From contig CACZHT010000036.1 in the NCBI GenBank assembly GCA_902781045.1, positions 1 through 32,954 on the forward strand: DNA of 32,954 nucleotides, given 5' to 3'. Shown here piece after piece: positions 1 to 8,900 of the stretch; position 1 is the stretch's first letter; each line of letters opens with the position of its first letter. Source of the stretch: an uncultured Bacteroidales bacterium. GTDB lineage: Bacteria > Bacteroidota > Bacteroidia > Bacteroidales > Muribaculaceae. Both the position numbers and the translations under genes were made by a program. The notes under the pieces are model-generated. The model made no database searches. It was not told the origin of the DNA and saw only the letters and a list, made by a program, of their open reading frames with translations.

Positions 1-21
1 ACTGAACTACTGAACTACTGA
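1..21. repeat. Short 8-bp tandem repeat at window edge
   Basis: The unit ACTGAACT occurs two and a half times in a row at the very start of the window. It may be the edge of a longer array that lies outside. No function is evident. Confidence 0.5.
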
Positions 22-103
22 CAAGAAGCTACTTTAGAAAGTTAAATAATTTATAATTGACCCACTGCTCCACCACAGTTTCACTATTTTTTTGTGCAGA
101 TGC

Positions 104-134
104 TTGTCGGTGTAAAAAAATATCACTAATTTTG
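104..134 (+). promoter_or_regulatory. Bacteroidota-type promoter of the first secreted-protein gene
   Basis: TTG at 104-106 and TAATTTTG at 127-134 are separated by 20 nt, matching the Bacteroidota sigma-ABfr consensus (TTTG, about 19-21 nt, TAnnTTTG). The predicted transcript would have a leader of roughly 45 nt before the ATG at 184. Confidence 0.6.
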
Positions 135-183
135 GGGCGAAATCTTTTCTTTTTATTTTATTCATCCTTAAAATTTTGTTGAT

Positions 184-1383
184 ATGAAGAAACTACTACT
201 ACTTGCTGTCGGTCTGGCTGCGGTGTTCGGTGTGGCGGCTCAGCCGGCTCACAAGCTGAGTAAACCCACAAAAGCTCCCGCGCGCGTCGACATCATCACC
301 GAGCAGCCCGAGGGCGAGGTCCTGACCTATACTCGTGGTGGCGAGTTCCTTGTGGTCAGTCTCTATGGCTACAACGCTACCACCCAGACGGGGCAGACCA
401 AGGTGTGCTATGCCCCCGACGGAAAGACCGTCTACATCCAGGACCCCCTGGCCTACGGCGAGGGCGTGGGTGCTTGGGTTAAGGGCGAGCTGAGCGAAGA
501 CGGCACAACCATCTCGGTGCCCCTGGGGCAGTATGTGTCCTACAACGAAGAGTATGACTATGGTCTGGTGCTGGCCTGGGGAGCATCCAGCCTGGTCGAC
601 CTGGGCGATGACTTCTATTGGCTTGACTTCGTCCCGCAAGAGGGCGTGGAGGCCGTGACCTACGCAGTCGATGCAGCGCAGGGCACCATCACCCTGCAAG
701 GCTCGGAGGGCGACGCTATGGCCGAGTACCCAAACAATCTGAATGCGCTGGGACTGGCCGGTGTGTGGAGCGACGACGGCACCCTGGCCACGCTCGAGTG
801 GAACACCCAGTGGACCCTGCTGGGGGACGCTGTGCCCGCTGTGCCCGCCAACCCCGAGGCACTGGAGTTCTTTGACTGCGGCGACGAGAGCGGTTACACA
901 CGCTTTGACTTCAACATCAACCTGCAGGATGTCGACGGCAATGCGCTGAATTCCGACTATGTGACCTACAGCATCTTCACCGATGACGACCAGTTGTTCA
1001 CATTCGACTATGCCACCTACGGTGTCGGCAACGGATTCGACCAGGACATGACCGAGATTCCCTACGGCTACAGCGGTGAGGACTTCTATCTGCGTCGCGT
1101 CTACTTCTATCGCACCAACAAGGGCGACAACCCGATGTTTGCCAACCGCATCGGCATCCAGGTCTACTACACCGTTAATGGTGTGCGCAATGCGTCCGAC
1201 ATCATCTATCTCGATGTCGACAGCCCCTATGATGCCGTGAGCGACATCCATGACGGCAAGGCTGTGGCCAGCGAGCGCTACTACAACCTGGCCGGCCAGC
1301 AAGTGGCTCAGCCCAGCGGAGTGGCCATCCGTGTGACCACCTATGCTGACGGTACCACCCGCACCACCAAGGTCGTGAAGTGA
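184..1383 (+). CDS. Secreted protein with YYNLAG-type C-terminal tail
   Basis: Codes for 399 residues. A Sec signal peptide is clear: Lys-Lys at positions 2-3, a Leu/Ala/Val-rich core to about residue 19, and an AQPA cleavage region. There is no lipobox Cys, so the protein is probably periplasmic or exported. The mature part is acidic and rich in Asp, Tyr and Gly, with beta-type alternation; I do not recognise a catalytic domain. The last 35 residues (RYYNLAGQQV, then VTTYADGTTRTTKVVK) are the tail common on secreted Bacteroidales proteins of unknown function; the 27473-28231 product carries a variant of it. The ATG at 184 is chosen because the signal peptide begins there and the promoter lies just upstream. 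Highly biased GC-rich codons leave a long open frame on the opposite strand, which is a shadow. Function unknown. Confidence 0.85.
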   Translation: MKKLLLLAVGLAAVFGVAAQPAHKLSKPTKAPARVDIITEQPEGEVLTYTRGGEFLVVSLYGYNATTQTGQTKVCYAPDGKTVYIQDPLAYGEGVGAWVKGELSEDGTTISVPLGQYVSYNEEYDYGLVLAWGASSLVDLGDDFYWLDFVPQEGVEAVTYAVDAAQGTITLQGSEGDAMAEYPNNLNALGLAGVWSDDGTLATLEWNTQWTLLGDAVPAVPANPEALEFFDCGDESGYTRFDFNINLQDVDGNALNSDYVTYSIFTDDDQLFTFDYATYGVGNGFDQDMTEIPYGYSGEDFYLRRVYFYRTNKGDNPMFANRIGIQVYYTVNGVRNASDIIYLDVDSPYDAVSDIHDGKAVASERYYNLAGQQVAQPSGVAIRVTTYADGTTRTTKVVK

Positions 1384-1512
1384 CACACTCCCTTGTGGGG
1401 CAAAATATCTCACACCGAGGGCATCGAGTTGCGAGTCTCTCGCATCTCTGTGCCTTCGGTGTGAGTTTATCCGCTAGGCTGTCGCTGGTGATATTTTGTG
1501 ACCCTGAGGGGC

Positions 1513-1541
1513 TTGTGTTTTCGTTTTTTTTGCTAATTTTG
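1513..1541 (+). promoter_or_regulatory. Promoter of the DUF4836-like lipoprotein gene
   Basis: TTG at 1513-1515 and TAATTTTG at 1534-1541 are spaced 18 nt apart. The resulting leader is about 125 nt long, unusually long for this window. The rest of the 288-nt gap between the flanking genes shows no gene. Confidence 0.5.
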
Positions 1542-1671
1542 CATCGTCGCAGGTCGTGCTTAACGTGTGGCCGCGACAGAAGTCAATCACCGAGACGGCT
1601 ACGGGGCAGTCATGGAGCCAGTGCCGGTCGCAACTCTCGAAACAAACCTCCTGGCTCCAACCTGATGAATT

Positions 1672-3147
1672 ATGAAATACCTACAGAATCTATTGCTGGC
1701 CATGGCATGTCTGGTGCTAGTGGCATCGTGCAGCAATGTTGAGGACCAGATTGAGGGGCAGATCCCCGATGATGCCCTGGTTGTCGTCAAGGCCAACGCG
1801 GCGCAGCTGATTAAGCACCTGGGCATCGACCAGCGCGACGGAAAGATGGTCGTGCCGCAGCAGTTTGAGCAGTTGATGGGCCTCAGCAGCCAGGACATTG
1901 ACGAACTCAAACAGAACCTGGACAAGGTGGCCAACTCGGGCATCGACTTCGGACACTGTTGCTACATCTATGTGCCTAATGGGGCGCAGAACAGCGGAGG
2001 AGACATGCAGGCCGTGATGCTCGTGCCTGTCAGCGACGAGGCCAAGCTAAAGGCATTTCTGGCCGACATGGCACAGATTGACCTCAAGGACAGCGGCGGC
2101 ATGCAAGTGGGCACATGGGGCGAGACCATCATTGGACTGACCGATGGCATACTCTATGTGGGCACGGGCAATGGTGCGGCCAACCCTGGCGCACAGATCA
2201 AGACCCTGGCATCGGTGAGCCGAGGCATGAGCGGCAACAAAGCCATGGTCGGCGCGCTTGACACCGGCGATGACATCAACATCTATCTCAACACAGCCAA
2301 ACTCAAGAATACTGTGGCTCGCGAGGTGAGCCGGCAGGGTGGGGCGCAGACGATGGCCGTGGGCACGGCTATCGACATGTGGGACGCTCAGAGCACAGCC
2401 ATCCACATCAATCTGGCCGACAACGAGTGGAACATGAGATGTGACAACAAGTTTGACAACGACAGTGAGTATCTCAAACTCGTCAAGCAAGTGACCGCCA
2501 AGCCCGACAACGCCATGCTGGCACAGATGCCCATGGGTGCCAATGCCGCTACGCTGAGCGTGAGCCTCAATGGCGAGGGCATTGCACAGCTTGATATGGT
2601 CAAGGCGCTCCTGGCTAACCTTGACGATTCGCCCGAAGTCCAGGCCATCGTCGACATTGTCAAGTCAATCAACGGACCCATTATGCTCGGCATCGCCAGC
2701 GACACGATGAACCCCGAGGAGGCAAACTTTGTTCTGGCCGCCAAGTGCAACAATGCCGCCAAGGTGATGAGCAACATCAACCAGTATCTGCCGCTGGCCG
2801 GACCGATGACCCAGCGGGGTGACGAACTGGTGGCCGAGCAGCAGGTCATGGGCGGTGACCTGGCCATGGGAGCCAAGGGCAACGAGTTCTATGTCAAGCT
2901 CACGCACAGCGACATGGCCGCCAACATGAGCAATGCCGGCGAGGCCCGGACAGCCATGGCCGGATCGGTGGCTGCGCTCTACCTGAGCAGCACCGTGGGA
3001 AACAAACAGATGCAGCTGGTCATCGAGAGCAAAGACCTCACCGATGCCTCGGCCAAACTTTGGGTCACCGAGGGCGGCAAGAAGCTGAGCATCCTCGACG
3101 CGTTGGCATTCTTTGCCGAGCTGGGTCAGAACGTCAGTGGCCGCTGA
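1672..3147 (+). CDS. DUF4836-like lipoprotein
   Basis: Codes for 491 residues. The N-terminus is a lipoprotein signal: hydrophobic core MACLVLVASC with the lipobox Cys at residue 20, so it should be anchored in a membrane facing the periplasm or cell surface. Just after comes IPDDALVVVKANAAQLIKHLG, typical of the DUF4836 family of Bacteroidales lipoproteins ('IPKDA.VV..N...L..K.G'). The remainder has alternating helices and strands with several Gly/Met-rich segments and no catalytic motif that I can see. Length is near the usual 450-520 for the family. It stands alone with its own promoter and a long leader, and is followed by a strong hairpin. The family has no established role. Confidence 0.8.
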   Translation: MKYLQNLLLAMACLVLVASCSNVEDQIEGQIPDDALVVVKANAAQLIKHLGIDQRDGKMVVPQQFEQLMGLSSQDIDELKQNLDKVANSGIDFGHCCYIYVPNGAQNSGGDMQAVMLVPVSDEAKLKAFLADMAQIDLKDSGGMQVGTWGETIIGLTDGILYVGTGNGAANPGAQIKTLASVSRGMSGNKAMVGALDTGDDINIYLNTAKLKNTVAREVSRQGGAQTMAVGTAIDMWDAQSTAIHINLADNEWNMRCDNKFDNDSEYLKLVKQVTAKPDNAMLAQMPMGANAATLSVSLNGEGIAQLDMVKALLANLDDSPEVQAIVDIVKSINGPIMLGIASDTMNPEEANFVLAAKCNNAAKVMSNINQYLPLAGPMTQRGDELVAEQQVMGGDLAMGAKGNEFYVKLTHSDMAANMSNAGEARTAMAGSVAALYLSSTVGNKQMQLVIESKDLTDASAKLWVTEGGKKLSILDALAFFAELGQNVSGR

Positions 3148-3156
3148 CATTACTTC

Positions 3157-3205
3157 GGGTTAGGGGTTGCGTGTGTCGAGCATTCGAACAAGCAACCCTT
3201 AACCC
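3157..3205. terminator. Long hairpin after the DUF4836-like gene
   Basis: GGGTTAGGGGTTGC at 3157-3170 pairs with GCAACCCTTAACCC at 3192-3205 (one G-U pair), and the loop itself folds further (TCGA at 3176-3179 with TCGA at 3184-3187). It sits 10 nt after the stop codon. No T-run follows on the plus strand, so it may act as a 3'-end stabiliser or Rho-assisted terminator rather than a classical intrinsic one. Confidence 0.5.
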
Positions 3206-3222
3206 ATAAAAAAGCATTAACA

Positions 3223-3417
3223 ATGATAAGAGAATACATAATCAGAGCATCAAGCTTCCGGTTTGGCGATGCGCTCCCCTGGAGTGTGATCAGCAACCTG
3301 TGCGACACGATAGAGCGCGAGCTAGAGCAGCTGGACAACAATAAAAAAGTGGTTTGGGCCAGTCGGGGGGCAAAAAAAGCCGATGATGGTCGCCCGGGGT
3401 GGGTCAGAGCGAATTGA
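3223..3417 (+). CDS. Possible small protein, weak
   Basis: This open frame would code for 64 residues. The first 40 (starting MIREYIIRASSFRFGDALPW, then an acidic helix) look protein-like, with an amphipathic helix around IERELEQLDNN. The last 24 residues are low-complexity Lys/Gly/Arg and run across the 3' end of the convergent sirtuin gene by 14 nt. No promoter or ribosome-binding site is visible. It may be a real short ORF, a remnant, or chance. Confidence 0.25.
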   Translation: MIREYIIRASSFRFGDALPWSVISNLCDTIERELEQLDNNKKVVWASRGAKKADDGRPGWVRAN

Positions 3418-4108
3418 ATCTCTCGATGAGGGTAGCCATGCCGGCGGTAGCCGTGGCCTGGATGTGTTCGTAGCCGAGGCTGTCGCACTGGGGCATGCGC
3501 TGCGGGTCGATGACAAATTTAGGAACCTCGCTGTGTGCATACTCGATGAGGCCGCAAGCCGGATAGACCACGAGCGATGTGCCGATGACCACAAACACGT
3601 CGGCACGGCTGATGATGTCGCGTGCCACATCGAAGCTCGGCACATATTCGCCAAAGAGCACGACATAGGGGCGCAGCTGTGAGCCGTCACCCGCATCGTC
3701 GCCGAGGCGGATGGGCGTGTCGAGCGGGTAGTCGCGGACATAGCGTGGATCGACGCGGTTGCGTGACGAACAGACTTTGGCCAGCTCGCCATGCAAGTGG
3801 ATGACGTGTGTCGACCCGGCACGCTCATGCAGATTGTCAACATTCTGGGTGATAACGGTGATCTGGTTGTCACCTTCCAGACCGGCGATAAGGCGGTGCG
3901 CAGCGTTGGGCTGGACTTCAGCAAGCTTCTTGCGGCGCATGTTGTAGAAGTTGAGGAACTCGGCAGGGTCCTCGTGCAGCCCGCCGATGCTGGCATAGTA
4001 TTGCCACTGCTTGTTGTTCCACATTCCGTCCTTGCCACGGAATGTGGACAGCCCGCTCTCGACGCTGATGCCTGCGCCTGTAAGGAACACAATGTGCTGA
4101 TTTCTCAT
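3404..4108 (-). CDS. cobB: Sirtuin, NAD-dependent protein deacylase (SIRT5/CobB-like)
   Basis: Codes for 234 residues. It removes acyl groups from lysine side chains, consuming NAD and releasing nicotinamide and O-acyl-ADP-ribose. The Rossmann NAD-binding motif GAGIS is at residues 11-15, followed by ESGLSTFRG. TQNVDNLH lies at 87-94, the catalytic His is H106 in HLHG, and GTSLVVYPA is at 176-184. Tyr55 and Arg58 (FYNMRR) correspond to the Tyr-x-x-Arg pair that makes class III sirtuins prefer succinyl- and malonyl-lysine. The Zn-ribbon usual in the family is absent: only two cysteines occur (C113 and C185), neither in a CxxC pair. The region after HLHG instead reads CSSRNRVDP...GSQLRP. Its start overlaps the stop of the short ORF at 4105-4212 by ATGA. 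The assignment to the superfamily is firm; acyl preference is inference. Confidence 0.92.
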   Translation of the reverse strand: MRNQHIVFLTGAGISVESGLSTFRGKDGMWNNKQWQYYASIGGLHEDPAEFLNFYNMRRKKLAEVQPNAAHRLIAGLEGDNQITVITQNVDNLHERAGSTHVIHLHGELAKVCSSRNRVDPRYVRDYPLDTPIRLGDDAGDGSQLRPYVVLFGEYVPSFDVARDIISRADVFVVIGTSLVVYPACGLIEYAHSEVPKFVIDPQRMPQCDSLGYEHIQATATAGMATLIERFNSL

Positions 4109-4212
4109 TGTTTGGTTGTTGAAATGACTTCTATCTTTCGTTTCACGTCAAGGTCTGCGTTGTCGCTCCAGTCATATTCGGAGGCATTGATGCTAAAACC
4201 GCAAAAACACAT
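4105..4212 (-). CDS. 35-residue ORF overlapping the sirtuin start
   Basis: Reading on the minus strand from the ATG at 4212-4210, 35 codons (beginning MCFCGFSINASEYDW) end in TGA at 4107-4105. That stop overlaps the sirtuin ATG as ATGA. The acidic-then-basic composition and the exact overlap suggest translational coupling. It could be a coupled leader peptide or the surviving end of a longer upstream gene; an in-frame stop lies only five codons before the ATG. I recognise no family. Confidence 0.35.
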   Translation of the reverse strand: MCFCGFSINASEYDWSDNADLDVKRKIEVISTTKQ

Positions 4213-4356
4213 ATTCAGCCTACTTCAGTTCGTTTCCTCAGTGGCTCTCATGCGTCACATGATCATAGGGCACAGATGTACACTTATAGAAAAATCCCGT
4301 CATTATAGGTCTTAGTTTCTGCAAAGTTACAAAAACTTTGTCATTTGGCAGCCTGA

Positions 4357-4584
4357 TATAGCATAGTTTTTTGCCAGGGCCGGGGGAATGGTGCTTTCAT
4401 TCTTGACGATGAGGATTTTCGAGCGCACTATCTGTTCTGCATCGGAGAATTGTTATTGCTGTCGGCACCGCATAACGAGGCTATCGGCAGTCGCCCTTTT
4501 ACGTTTAAGCGTGCAGCATACACTCCATTGCGACAGCAGCGTGAAATCCTAGGCATGACGGCTGATGAGTTATGGGGGGAATAG
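4357..4584 (+). pseudogene. Decayed C-terminus of a DUF1524 (GmrSD-type) protein
   Basis: With no start codon, the frame from 4357 to the TAG at 4582-4584 reads as a typical end of a DUF1524 domain: ILDDEDFRAHYLFCIGEL, then LLLLSAPHNEAIGSRPFTF and KRAAYTPLRQQREILG. This resembles the 'YLY.LGNLTLL...N..IGN.PF..K...Y' pattern of GmrSD-like type IV restriction enzymes and related HNH proteins. The DUF262 N-terminal half and the HNH catalytic core are missing; an in-frame stop lies immediately upstream. It appears to be the remnant of a lost restriction gene. The family assignment is by pattern memory only. Confidence 0.5.
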
Positions 4585-4694
4585 GCAGAGAATTGAGTCG
4601 CATCTTTACCGGCACCGACGATTGCTGTATGGATTTTAGACTGTCCGTTGGATATTAATTCCCGAATAATTGACATTGGTATCTGTTTTTTTAC

Positions 4695-4702
4695 TACTTT
4701 TG
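4695..4702 (+). promoter_or_regulatory. -7 element of the small beta-barrel gene
   Basis: TACTTTTG fits TAnnTTTG and lies 48 nt before the ATG at 4751. A TTG at 4670-4672 (spacer 22 nt) or 4676-4678 (16 nt) could be the upstream element. Confidence 0.5.
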
Positions 4703-4750
4703 TGGCGAAAAAGTGGAAAAGTCTAGTATAAATAACTTAATTTGCTGATT

Positions 4751-5242
4751 ATGAAGAAATTATTCTTAACCCTTGTTGTGGCAACACTGTTTGCCGCATC
4801 TGCATTTGCTCAAGATGCTAAGAGTTATCGTGGTTTTACTGACCTTAGTTATACGCTTGGCGTGGGTGAAACCAGTGAAAACTTTGACCGTTTTACGCTG
4901 TCAACAACGCATGGCTATCAACTTGATGACATGTTCTTCTTGGGTGCTGGTGTGAGCTTTGAGTATGTTCGCGATGCTGCTTTGGCTTTAGTTCCTATCT
5001 ATGCCGATGTCCGCATGGACATTCCTCTGCGCAGCAGAAGCATTAAGCCCTTTGTTGATGCTAAAGTCGGTTATGCTGCAGGGCAAGTTGATGGCTTCTA
5101 TTTTGCTCCTACTGTTGGTGTGCGAGTTCCTGTGAGATTTGTTCAGGCCATGAACTTTGGCTTGGGTTACAAATTACAGAAAATTCAAGATGCCGGCACT
5201 AACACCAACGCCATTACGTTCAATGTAGGTATCGAATTCTAA
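4751..5242 (+). CDS. Small outer-membrane beta-barrel protein
   Basis: Codes for 163 residues from the ATG at 4751; an in-frame TTG nine bases earlier is less likely, since the signal peptide starts at MKKLFLTLVVA. Cleavage is expected after ASAFA. The mature chain shows alternating strands with aromatic girdles (YRGFTDLSYTLGVG, FFLGAGVSFEYV, YADVRMDIP, PFVDAKVGYAAG, APTVGVRVPV, FGLGYKLQ) and ends ITFNVGIEF with the terminal Phe used by BAM-assembled barrels. This is the OmpA-like/PorT-type eight-stranded barrel class. Codons are AT-richer than in the flanking core genes. It has its own promoter and a perfect downstream hairpin, so is probably monocistronic. Ligand unknown. Confidence 0.85.
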   Translation: MKKLFLTLVVATLFAASAFAQDAKSYRGFTDLSYTLGVGETSENFDRFTLSTTHGYQLDDMFFLGAGVSFEYVRDAALALVPIYADVRMDIPLRSRSIKPFVDAKVGYAAGQVDGFYFAPTVGVRVPVRFVQAMNFGLGYKLQKIQDAGTNTNAITFNVGIEF

Positions 5243-5267
5243 CGAGGACACAGTCTTTAAGGCACCA

Positions 5268-5303
5268 AAGCGGTTGAGTTACCATAGCGGAACTCAACCG
5301 CTT
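5268..5303. terminator. Perfect 13-bp hairpin after the beta-barrel gene
   Basis: AAGCGGTTGAGTT at 5268-5280 is exactly complementary to AACTCAACCGCTT at 5291-5303, with a 10-nt loop. It starts 26 nt after the stop. Only a short AATT follows, so termination may be weak or bidirectional. Confidence 0.7.
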
Positions 5304-5517
5304 AATTCGTAGTTCTGAAGCCAGGCAGACACACAAACAACAAATTGAACGGATTCTATTGAACTGCCGCGCCGCGGTGACTGTTCAGCGATTCGCTAGT
5401 TACTCCCCCTCCCCTTGCAGGCAGGCTGCTGGAAAAGTACAGGCAAACAATTGATTTGCTTCACGGTAGTTATATTCAAACCTAGATTTGAATAAATTGT
5501 CTGCATATTTCGTGCTA
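5304..5517. other. Gene-free stretch with element related to the window's right end
   Basis: No gene is visible from 5304 to 5855. Bases 5304-5336 match the reverse complement of 32764-32796 at 30 of 33 positions, and CTGTTCAGCGATTC at 5381-5394 recurs in direct orientation at 32839-32852. A palindrome, TATTCAAA / TTTGAATA, lies at 5473-5494. This looks like a dispersed intergenic element rather than a gene remnant. Confidence 0.6.
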
Positions 5518-5612
5518 TTTCAAACTATATTCAAGAAAAATTTCGCCCGTTCGGTTGCGAGCTAAAGGTTCGCGTTTCATTCGCGTAATTCGCGGTTTAT
5601 TACTTTTTCAGC
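5518..5612 (+). repeat. Left copy of about 95-bp direct repeat bordering the island
   Basis: This block is nearly the same as 13191-13286, in the same orientation, differing at about six positions including one 1-nt indel. It contains CGCCCGTTCGGTTGCGAGCT and TTCGCGTAATTCGCGGTTT and ends ACTTTTTCAGC. The two copies enclose the helicase cluster and accessory genes. The remainder to 5760 is GC- and pyrimidine-rich sequence without a gene. Confidence 0.85.
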
Positions 5613-5762
5613 AGCCTCCCTAAGCTAGGAAGGGTCGGGGGTAGGGCAGTCCACCAGCTTTTAGCACTGTCTGAGCCGAGATACAGGCTGCCACGCTCCC
5701 CCTAACCTCTAACTTGGTTTTCTTGTCTGAGACGGGGGATTCAAGGAAAAAAGTGTTTTTTC

Positions 5763-5793
5763 TTGCACAATCCAAGTTTTTGCTGTATCTTTG
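5763..5793 (+). promoter_or_regulatory. Promoter of the helicase cluster
   Basis: TTG at 5763-5765 and TATCTTTG at 5786-5793, 20 nt apart, form a near-ideal Bacteroidota promoter. The same TATCTTTG core is used in the promoter repeats at 11040 and 12264. The leader to the helicase ATG is about 120 nt and carries the short ORF at 5856-5924. Confidence 0.65.
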
Positions 5794-5855
5794 CACATGT
5801 CGAAGCGGTTTTTGTATTTATTTTTAACACTTTCAAGGTACAACTTTTCCCCGCC

Positions 5856-5924
5856 ATGACAGAACGCACAGATGCACTCTATATTTGCAACACGATTAAC
5901 AAACTAAAGGTTTCAGGAGCATGA
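5856..5924 (+). CDS. 22-residue ORF coupled to the helicase start
   Basis: The ATG at 5856 opens a 22-codon frame, beginning MTERTDALYICNTINK, whose TGA stop (5922-5924) overlaps the helicase ATG (5921-5923) as ATGA. AGGAG sits just before the overlap, too near for the helicase ATG in the usual sense but suited to ribosome re-initiation. It is probably a leader peptide that couples helicase synthesis to its own translation. Coding status is inferred from the overlap only. Confidence 0.4.
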   Translation: MTERTDALYICNTINKLKVSGA

Positions 5925-8900
5925 ACAATACAGTAAAATCAATTCTTGGCGATTACGTCATCAGTCAAATAAACCAAATAGCAAGTCGTAAGGACAGCAC
6001 CATTTTTGTGTTTATCGGCATAGAGCAATATGTTGATGTGAAACATCTGAGTAGCCATATTGCTGATATGGGCACTTTCTTCCAAAACGGAACAAAGAGA
6101 CAATTCAGTCAGCAGTGGTTTGTGAACTTGTTTGGCAAACTGACAAGCAATGCAAATCCAAGAGATTTTACCATTCTTTCGTTCCCTCAATTCTGCAACC
6201 TCATCTCTTATGTCGCTCCCGACTTTTTCAAAGACAGAGTCGTTATTCTGCGCGACGGGCTGCGCAACCTCCTGCCAATCGGCAAAGAAGAATTCATTGA
6301 AAAGGCTGCCGATGAGAATATCGAGCTTCGCTCAGCCGATATGCCTGACTATATGGCAGAGCAAATGCAAATTGGCGACCGCTACTTCTATTCGGTGAAA
6401 ATGCCGGTTGAGAATTTCGAGGTCATTGATATTTTCAATGAGAGAACAGCACTGATTCCTGTGCATAGCTCAACCGACCTCGAAGTTATTGACATCGTGA
6501 GTGACCCTCACGCTGTGGACTCGTTTGTAAACAAATGCCTCGCTCAAGATAGTTTCCGCTTTGAAGTAGCCGCCAAATTCTTCAAGAAGCAACCCCTTGA
6601 AGAAAAAGCAAAGGCTCTACTCGAACGTCTGAACTGGATTGTCAATCAGTTTGGCGGTCAAATCTGTGAATTTGACGATGTGGCCATCCAAGCCGAGCAT
6701 CAAAGTTCAGAGACCGCCACGAAGTTACTTCATAATTATTGGGGCGAAAACGCCGATTTCAGGACGCTGAAAGTGTATAGCAATCCCAGCTATGACAAAA
6801 CCATTAAAAGCATTTCGCAAGGGCTGATTGTTGATACAATCATCGATGAATACAACAAGGCCAAGCAAAGTGTTGCCCCTAAAGACTTATTCCTTACAGC
6901 ACCTACCGGCTCGGGCAAGTCGTTACTTTTCCAGCTTCCAGCGTTCCATGTCTCGGCACAAGGAGACGTAACCATCGTCGTTTCACCACTCATCGCATTG
7001 ATGAAAGACCAAGTGGAACAAATACGCTGCGAGCGTGGTTATAAGAAAGTGTATTACATCAACAGCGAACTCAGTCTCATTGACCGCGAGCGTGTCATTG
7101 ACGACTGCAAGAGCGGAGAGATTGACATACTCTACCTCTCGCCCGAGTTGCTTCTCTCATACGACATTTCCTATTTCATAGGCGACCGCCGATTAGGACT
7201 TATCGTGATTGACGAGGCGCACCTCATCACCACATGGGGCCGCGATTTCCGTGTTGACTACTGGTTTCTGGGCCAGCACATCAACAAAATCCGCAAGATA
7301 AAGGCTTACCACTTCCCGATGGTGGCCGTCACAGCCACTGCTATATACGGTGGTGACAATGACATGGTGTTTGACAGTATCAACAGTCTGTATATGCACG
7401 ACCCACACATCTTTATAGGCGAGATAAAGCGTGAAGACATTACTTTCGTGATTGATAATCACGAAAAATACAAGTCGAACTACGACCGTGAAAAAATAAA
7501 CGAGACCGTTGCTCTCATTGAGAGAATTGCTGAATTGGGCATTAAGACTATTGTCTATGCTCCATATCGCCGACACATCGACTCAATTCAGCAACAGCTT
7601 CAGTTCAATGGAAAGGACGACATTGCCGTTTCGTATCACTCCGGCTTGTCGGCTGACGAGAAGAATTACGCTTACGACCGTTTCAGGAGAAACGAGGTCA
7701 AGGTCATGATTTCAACCAAAGCCTTCGGCATGGGCGTTGACATTCCCGACATACAATTGGTGTATCATCACGCACCCTCGGGGCTGTTGCCCGACTATGT
7801 GCAGGAGATTGGGCGTGCAGCACGCAAAAGCGACATCAAAGGCTTTGCCGCATTGAGCTATGCACTTGAAGACCAACGATACAGCAAAGTGTTGCATGGT
7901 ATCTCGGCACTTCATCACTATCAAATCCGCGAGGTTATACGGAAAATCAACAAGTTGTTCATCGCCAACGACCAAAAACGCAATATGCTTGTGTCGGCCG
8001 ATGATTTCAGCTATATCTTCGATGAAGCGGCAGACCTGGATCAAAAGGTCATGACAGCATTGATGATGGTAGAGAAAGACTATCTTGCCAAGTATCGTTT
8101 CAATGTACTAATCGCACGCCCCAAGAAGTTGTTTGTCAAGGTATATGCTCGCGTCAACAGCTTTGGCTGGAGCATATTGAGACAGCGTTATTCACAATGC
8201 TACAAACACCTTGACACGATTAATGGCAATTACTATATTGTTGAACTCGACCTTGACAAAATCTGGGAAAAGAGTTTCAGCGACATAAGTTTCCCCATGC
8301 TGAAGAAAGAGTTTTACGACGGCAAACTGCTTCATGACGAAGGGGCAGAATGTAAGCCGCAAGTCAAACTCACTTTCACTTTTGACACAAGCATTGATGC
8401 GGCCTACGAAAGAGTTGCTTTCATTCTTGACCGGCTACAATCCTGCTTTGCCCGATTGGCAGGTCACTATTTTTCAAAAGAAGACTTAAATGAAGCAATT
8501 AAATCGTTTGTCGAAGACAAGAAGCAGCGTGAGAAGTTGGTCAAGTTTATCCTCTCGACATATACGCACCGCCCATTGGGTGGTGGAGTTGAGAACGATG
8601 CTTTTTTGCAACGTCGCCGCAAGGTCAACCAAGATATGCAATATGCTATCCTCAGCAGTCGATATAACAATAACTTTGAGAACCTAAAACGCCGACTCCT
8701 CAAACTGAAAGACAGTCTTATGGAGAATACTTCGACGATGTACGCTTCTTATGGTACTGAATATCTTACTAATTATGTTCGTATAGGAAGTATCTTAGAG
8801 ATTTTGGGACTAGGAACTTACGAAAGTCGAGGCGGCGACAACCCTATGATATTCATTCGTATCAATGACCCTCGCAGAATATCTCGCGACGCAAACGATA

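Noticed and set aside
199..1413. Long open frame (404 codons) opposite the first secreted-protein gene
   Set aside because: It is the antisense of a GC-rich gene with strong codon bias; the product is Val/Gly/His-rich with no signal, motif or promoter.
4428..4676. 82-codon minus-strand frame in the 4.4-4.7 kb gap
   Set aside because: The plus-strand frame at 4357-4584 has a recognisable DUF1524-like pattern; the minus product shows none.
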